A DNA stretch of 64,000 bases from Diplolepis rosae (Eukaryota; Arthropoda; Insecta; Hymenoptera; Diplolepididae), in the NCBI GenBank assembly GCA_030998225.1, contig JAPYXD010000727.1:1984001-2048000 (forward strand), given 5' to 3'. Shown piece after piece: positions 57,593 to 64,000 of the stretch; the first letter of the stretch is position 1; each line of letters starts with the position of its first letter. Made by a program: the position numbers and the translations under genes. Under the pieces are notes generated by a model, which made no database searches, had not been told where the DNA came from, and was given only the letters and a program-made list of their open reading frames with translations.

Positions 57593-60500
57593 GTACACCT
57601 ACTGATCCTTTTGGCGAGCTGTTAATTAAAGTAGGCGTGTGCAGATTGAAAGAAACGCACATAGAAAGAAGAAAGCGATGAAAAAGAGAGGAAAGTGTAT
57701 GCAGGTTATGAAAAAGAGTTAAAGTGAAGACTCTGTCCAATCCCTTGGAGCTTTAAAGAGGCCAACTGTTGCAATAGACGCACAAAAAGTGAAGCGAGAA
57801 AGGGAAGAAAGAGCAAGCGTGCCGCCACTTGAGCGTTACTCCGCCCATTCACTCTCTATGGAGACTTACGTGACCTATTTTGCTGTACTATCTTCTATTT
57901 ATAACTCCAAAATAATCAAATGCCCATGATTTCCTTTTCAAAACTTAATATTTCAGATGAAACTTTTCTTGAAGACTCATAATTTCCTTCAAAATGAACT
58001 CCAGTTTACCTTTGCCATAAAATCTTGATGTAACATAAAACAGAAACTGCTGCTGAAAATTCCTCAACCTCTGGTAATCAAGGTCTAGGACTTTGCAGGA
58101 TTTATTTTATACCAGCTACGTCTCCAAGTATTTTGAAGAAGGGTTCCAAAATTGAAAAAGGTTTAATGAAGTTTGCAACTTAGTTCTGAGACCAAATGTT
58201 TCTTTCTACTATTTTAAGTTTTAGTGTATTTTTCAAACTCGAAGGGTCTTACGATTTTCTTTATTTCATGAGCAAGTTCCATGTAGGGTTGCAAACTTGT
58301 GTTTACGATTGAGAACCTCGTATTTCTCCTTTCCCTGTTGAACTCCTCGATGTCTAAAACAGGCACCCTGAAACTTCACGGCGCAGCGATTCAAACGATC
58401 GCCAGAGCGATTTAGGTAAAGTGGTTCTTGCTTTCGGCTTTTATCCCTATTCGAATCGTGAAAAAACCAGGATATCTAGGACCCTTTTCCCAGCCTCTAC
58501 AAAAGTCCACGACCAATTTGAGACGCACTACGCATACGAAAAACGAATCTCAATTGACTTAAAGCGCTGCAGGCCTTTTTTATTCGTTTGAGCTTTTGTG
58601 TAAAAGTGAAATGTTTTTTATTTATTTGGAGCTGTGACTCTTGAAAAATGATAACAGGAAGTTGTGAGAGGAAGAGAGACAAATTTGTTATCGCTGGGAA
58701 AAGATACGCGCATTGGCGTTACAGTCACGTTCGCGTATTTTGGGATACGTGATGTTTGCTCATAGTATGAATCCCCCAGTTCGATCATTAAAGTCCAGCG
58801 TCATCTCTATACTGAACGGTGGTTGCTGATAGGCACAATTTCTCCCCAACTGAGGATTCGGATCACTCCAACTTGTCATCATGAATAGAAGTCCACTGTG
58901 GTCCATCTGTCTGACTCCAAATCATTATTCCTGATATGTAATAACTACTATTGTAGTTCAAATAAAGTTACATTCGAAGCTCGAATTATATTTTCAATGG
59001 AACTTGTATCAACATAAATCTGACGTACAAATTTAATATACTTCACTGATAATCATTATACTTAGCAAATATAATAAGTACTTACTTAATTGCAGATTAA
59101 AAATTCAGATTGTGTTACGCTATTTTCAAGCAGTCAATCGAATTATTTATTGATGAGATCGATTTAACTTGAAGAGACTTTTTATAGTTTCAAATGAATT
59201 TTCCAAGAATACTTCAAGAGATGCTGACCTGGTTCACTTGTCTTTTTTGACAGAAAACTACCGCCTCTTGAAGCAAGCAAAAGAGTCGGATAAGCCAATA
59301 AACAACAAGATTCTTCCTAAAGAATCCTGGAATCGAATCGCGGAAGGAAACCTCTACGTCTGTACAAAGACAAAGTTGACATAGACATTGAAATTGTCGA
59401 GGATTTTCATTCTTTGAGTCGAGCTTTTTTATTCTTTGATTCTCGAAGCGGCACTCGCGAGGAGTGCTGCATTAACGATGAATACCGCGTGTAAACGCGC
59501 TATTTCGCTCGCGGCTCTTCCACCTTCTCTTCTGCCTTTTCATTTTCATTCCTTGTGTAATTGAATCAGCTTTTTTTCTCCAGAGAAAGCGAAAATGTTC
59601 ACTCTTTTCTCTTCTCAGGGGATGAGTTTTACATCAACTCGTATATTCATCCGCTTGATTTGTAAATTCATGAATAAAAAAGTGGATAGTAAATAAGCTT
59701 GATGTTTTATACTAAAATTCGTGTACATACATTTGATTTGCTTATGATTTATTAACTAAAATTTTAAGAGGAAATGTGTATATTTCATTAAAATAGTCAG
59801 AAAAGTATTCAAAATTTATCAGGATTTGTTAAGCAACCAAATCTGCAATAAATTCTTTAGTTTGGGGCTGTGAGTACTTTTTTCTCGTAAACAAGTATTT
59901 TTTCCAGACACGGGTCATTCGCAATATGTATACATGTCAGATAAGGTTGGTAGAACAATATTTTCAATTCTGGCTTTTTGCCAACAGCATACTAGCGGCG
60001 TAGCAAAGATTAGCACCAACCTTGGTAACGACCTTGTGAAACATAGAACTCGTGCTCGTTGGTTGGCTCTCAACGAAAATATTACCCCTCGGAAATTAAA
60101 GAGTACGGGGAAGGCGTACCATTCCCTTTCCTTTTCAGCTTTCTCTCAGCACTCGATTCAATTACTCTACAGAATAATTCTTGCACTTTTTTCAATTCAA
60201 TAGCTTTAGGAAATCTATATATATTATTCACTAAAACCTGCGTAACATTGAGATAAAAATCTCGACTGCGCAATCTTTGAAATAACAGTGATATTTCAAT
60301 ATTCAGTAGATAAGAGCAGTAAACTATTCATTGATAAAATTGCCTAATCAATAGAATCTGAGAAAAAAGAATTTGTTTTAAACGTGCAAAGTTACACAAT
60401 CAACTGCCTAAGTTTGCTCGAAACAAGCCAGTTTCTCTTCGTTTGTTTTAGTAATTCGTGTAAAAGAACCCCTTTGCCCTGCTCGCACTCGAGTGTAATT

Positions 60501-61931
60501 ATTTTGCAATTTACTGCCCTTTGTCGAGCGCAATGCTGAATTAAAATATATTTGCGCACTTGACCGTGATACAAGGCACCCCGGAGGTTGCGAAATTTAG
60601 CCCCTAGTACGCCCACATTTCTATTGCTTTATAAAAGTAAAGGTTCAAGAACGGCGATTAAAAAGGTTCATTTTTTGCTTATATGGATGATAAAGCCTTG
60701 AGGGTGTTGGGGAAAATCAATTTTTAGTCTTTCACAAAGTAATATCATCTTTGTATTTCTTCTTAATTAATTTTTACTCTGAGAGCCTTTTTTTTAGACT
60801 TTTAGTTCTGGGAACTTTTCTTTTATTTGATTTCTGCTGGGCAGAAATGTTCCCTTTTTCAAAGAAAGTGATGCGGTCTGTTACATTTTGGCTGGTTCAG
60901 GATAATTATCATCCAACGAATTACGTCTTCATGGTTTCCTTCCTTCGGTAATGTAGCGGCGTTATGGGTATATAGGTGGGCCAATCCGGGTTTGGTGAGA
61001 CGAGCACTAGAAACGATTCGGCGTGTCCAATGGGATGTAACGTTTGCACAGTAACTGGATGGAGAAATTTGGGCTTGGACACCAGCCAAGCTTCGCTTCG
61101 CTAAAAGCAAAGTACATACACGCTGAACAAATATATTGACGTAATCGAAAAACTTGTCTCAGTGTCTCCAGAAATCTGACGCACTATCCAGACTTCACAA
61201 CCCTTTAGCATTTATAAACATCTTGAATAAAATTTTGTACAATTCACGAGATGTTTATAGATATAGTATAGCATATAGTTACTGGTTAGGAGTTGGTAGT
61301 TTTGCTCTCTTAAATTAAGAATCGGCAATAAAAGAGGCTCAGAAGCACGCTTAATTGCTGATGTACATTGTACCAACGAGGTGGAAGTAGAAGAAAGAAA
61401 CAGGGCAGAAATAATCCGTCGTATCTCGGTTTAAGCTGGGTTAAGAATGCCCTCTGGTCACTAACGTCAAGTACAGATCCCAGCCCCAGAAGCGGAACCT
61501 TCTTTACTCTCACAAGTTACATGGGCAATAGAGAGAACCCAACCCACCCCTTTCCGACGAGCAAAGTCGTTTCTTCTGCTTTACGGTTTTAATAAATCTC
61601 CACGGGGTAATTCGCGGTGGGTGGAAGCAGACATTAAACCCACTATTCCTGTCTTTACCCTCTATAATATACCGTACCAGATCGTCGAGGCGGCCGACTT
61701 GATCCGGTCAAATTAACGGCAAAAATTAGAAAGGATTCACAAGATACACGATTACTGTGTTTACAAGCCGAACTCACCCATTCTATTTTTATTACGAGTA
61801 TTTCTTACAAAAAGAACTATAGATTTACTCATGCTACCTCTCAATTTATTATGTGCTTCGAGGATTACTTTTTATCATACCATAATTGAATTTTGGAAAA
61901 AAAACTTATTTATCTTGAAAATACAAACTAT
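57593..61931. other. Long non-coding stretch
   Basis: No gene recognised with confidence. GC-richer unique islands lie near 57820-57870, 58390-58460, 58680-58880, 59440-59620, 60420-60620 and 61330-61710. At 59254-59384, an open frame (ENYRLLKQAKESDKP onward) follows TTTTTTGACAG and could be an exon, but it has no known domain and no partner. Confidence 0.4.
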
Positions 61932-62861
61932 ATTAGGGGAGAAGCGGCTAAATTGATGCAACGGCTAAATCGGCGCACGCTTATTTACAGAAAATGATAA
62001 TATCTGAGCGAACGAAAATAATCCTATCATATCCATATTTGCATAATATTTTATTAGTGAAAAAAAACGAATAATTCTATTGCTTAATAAATTATAATTG
62101 ATAATAATAAGTTTTTAGTGTTTGACGGTTCTGATCTGACCGCTTCAATTAAGTTTCTAACTATCACGAATTTAAACATAATTGGACTAATTCTAAGACT
62201 TTATATTCATTGATGTATAAACTTACGATTAGAAAAAGATTTTTGCATGAAACCGAAGCGTATTATGCAAAAAATGTGTAATTTATTATGGAGCCACTTT
62301 CGGGTAAATTGGCTCAAAAGGATTTTAAATTGGAGGACAAGTTGCGACACGTCGTGGGGCGTCGTGTTTTTGTGTGTTTCTGGAAACTATCGACTGAATC
62401 CAACTTCAATGATGAGAAAATCAACGAAAAAATAATAATAATGTTTTCTAATAAGCCTTCCAATTAAATAAACACAATTCCCTGTATTGCAGTGTGAAAA
62501 AATAAAATATATATTCTATCTGTACCTTAAAATCAGTTTAAAACTAATAAAATGTCTTACAAGTGACTTTTGCTGTTCAAATATAATTTTAAATCTAGAA
62601 CAAATAACCAATACATAGCAAGAGTAGATTGTAATATTCCCGCGCCAAGTTATAGCCGCCTTGGTGGGTAAATTGACGCATTTACCGTCCTACAGAAAAC
62701 TCGATAAATACCTGCTTTGCTTATTTTTCATAAAACATTTATTCATTGATGAGTTTAGCGAAGATATTAAATCATAATTTTTCATAATTTTTAATCTTAT
62801 ACTTTTATTTTAAACTTTCACTGTCTTTTAGGTGCGCCAATTTAGCCACTTCTCCCCTAAT
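61932..62861. mobile_element. TTAGGGG-ended TIR element, 930 bp
   Basis: The left end TTAGGGGAGAAGCGGCTAAA matches the inverse of the right end at almost every position, continuing to TTGRYGCA. Variants of TAAATTG followed by CGCA or CTCA recur near the left end and inside (62309 and 62670). The interior is AT-rich. The frame at 62247-62435 has no domain I can name. Target duplication is unclear. It is a non-autonomous DNA element of unknown class. Confidence 0.7.
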
Positions 62862-64000
62862 TGTGACTTTTAATGAAATCGTGTTCATATTGTTTATCAA
62901 GAAAGGCCTACCCTGAATTCTAACTGTTTTAACGAGACTGTTTGAATAAAATCAACTATGAATCTAAATCTCGTAAAAACATATAAAAATTAAAAATTTG
63001 ACATTACATTTAATATTTATATGACTTCCTTCGTTTTAAAGCTAACCTTAAATCATTTTTCTGTTTTAGGTAAGTGCCAATTCTGCATATTCGAAAAATT
63101 ATCATCATGGAGAAAGTAACTATAAATTAAGACTTTTGTGTTGGCTTTCATAATTAATGCATCGTCACTTTAAAAATGGTAAAAAAATTTCTCACTCCTC
63201 AAAATTAGCACTCCCACTAGATGAAATCCTGCTCCTTGCATTTTTCAAGTCATTTACATAAAAGCAGAATTTTATTATTATGAGAAGCCTCAAGAGTAAG
63301 CTCGTCTCTGGGAGCGATGCATTATAAAAATTACCCTCAGTATACCGGTTTCAATCACGTCATAATAATAAATATAATATAGCTCGTTACTAAAATCGGT
63401 GCACAGCGAACTCGTTGTTATCTCGAAAGCAATTTACCGCGTATCGAGAGGCACTCCCCGGAGCACCAGCCTGCTACAGTACAGTATCTCACGGAATAGG
63501 TAATATCTTGATCTTACGAGGGTTCCTGGCAACATAATAAAGGCCTGCTTAGTGCTCATCCTCCAGCTCTTCTTCTCTCTCCCCTCTCCTTTTCTTTACG
63601 GCAAGAATAGTAGACATTCCTTATTCCACTCAATCATATTTCATTATACAATTTTAAGTCTTCTTCAAGTAGAAATTGAGTAAATTTCAATCGTATTACA
63701 TTGGAGAGTTTTTGCAGATCCAGATTGAGTCACATAAAATGAGTATTTTTCTAGAATCATGATAACTCGATCCGACACTCTAAAGAGCGTCTAAATTTAA
63801 ACCTAAAAAGAGTCTTAAGGTGGTTTTATCATGAAACGAAATCCATGATAAAAAGCTGAAATTTTTATTATAGCTTCTTTAATTATTTTAGAATACATCC
63901 GCAAAGTTTTAGGTTGCTTCACAGTCTAGTTACAGAGAAATAATTAATTGAAGTAGACGTATGCGTAGTCAGTTAGGAGTAGGTATACGTCGTATACACA
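62862..64000. other. Non-coding stretch
   Basis: No feature recognised. 63290-63620 is GC-richer and unique. Confidence 0.45.

Noticed and set aside
61933..61940. TTAGGGG resembling a telomere repeat
   Set aside because: It occurs once per end as part of a transposon terminus, not as a tandem array.
1..64000. CRISPR arrays, operons, prophage, rRNA and conserved insect microRNAs
   Set aside because: No regularly spaced direct repeats, no packed genes and no rRNA sequence. A scan by eye for several well-known insect microRNAs (such as let-7, miR-1, bantam and miR-10) found none.

Overview
This window looks like intergenic or intronic DNA from an arthropod nuclear genome, most likely an insect. 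It is AT-rich and has no long intact reading frames and no bacterial-style gene packing. It is dense with short terminal-inverted-repeat (TIR) DNA transposons. I found no convincing host protein-coding gene, rRNA, tRNA or CRISPR array. The only recognisable proteins are four broken Tc1/mariner-type transposases, each a different lineage. The species cannot be named from this sequence.

Layout. 0-2.4 kb: a Tc1-like fold-back element (887-1742) nested inside an older TIR element, then a GC-rich patch with (TG)n and GCGGC repeats. 5.0-6.3 kb: a nearly full-length mariner, killed by a stop codon and a 16-nt shortfall. 6.3-6.7 kb: a TTAA-flanked MITE. 8.1-15.2 kb: a hairpin, two MITEs built from ATCAGT motif arrays and a small CCTCTGG MITE. 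16.1-22.1 kb: a CCAG-rich element, a CACTG-ended element, and two fold-backs. 26.3-32.2 kb: the densest cluster, with a 151-bp TTAA MITE, a 0.9-kb fold-back, a 1.5-kb TTAA element carrying a nested 977-bp near-perfect fold-back, and a 345-bp dispersed repeat. 32-47 kb is mostly featureless apart from the second copy of that repeat (42.5 kb, opposite strand). 47.3-57.6 kb: three more deleted mariner-type elements interleaved with TTAA elements and hairpins. 61.9-62.9 kb: a 0.93-kb TTAGGGG-ended element.

How they relate. All recognisable elements look non-autonomous, so movement would need transposase from elsewhere in the genome. The most coherent unusual signal is a family of five TTAA-flanked elements of very different sizes (0.15-1.5 kb). 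They share a two-part terminus: TTAA-GGCCATG, a variable spacer, then CACGTGACCAA or a relative. Several fold-backs would form long RNA hairpins if transcribed. Between elements lie GC-richer unique islands without credible ORFs. They could be regulatory DNA, but the sequence alone does not show this. Family assignments rest on motifs and target-site duplications read by eye; no database search was run.
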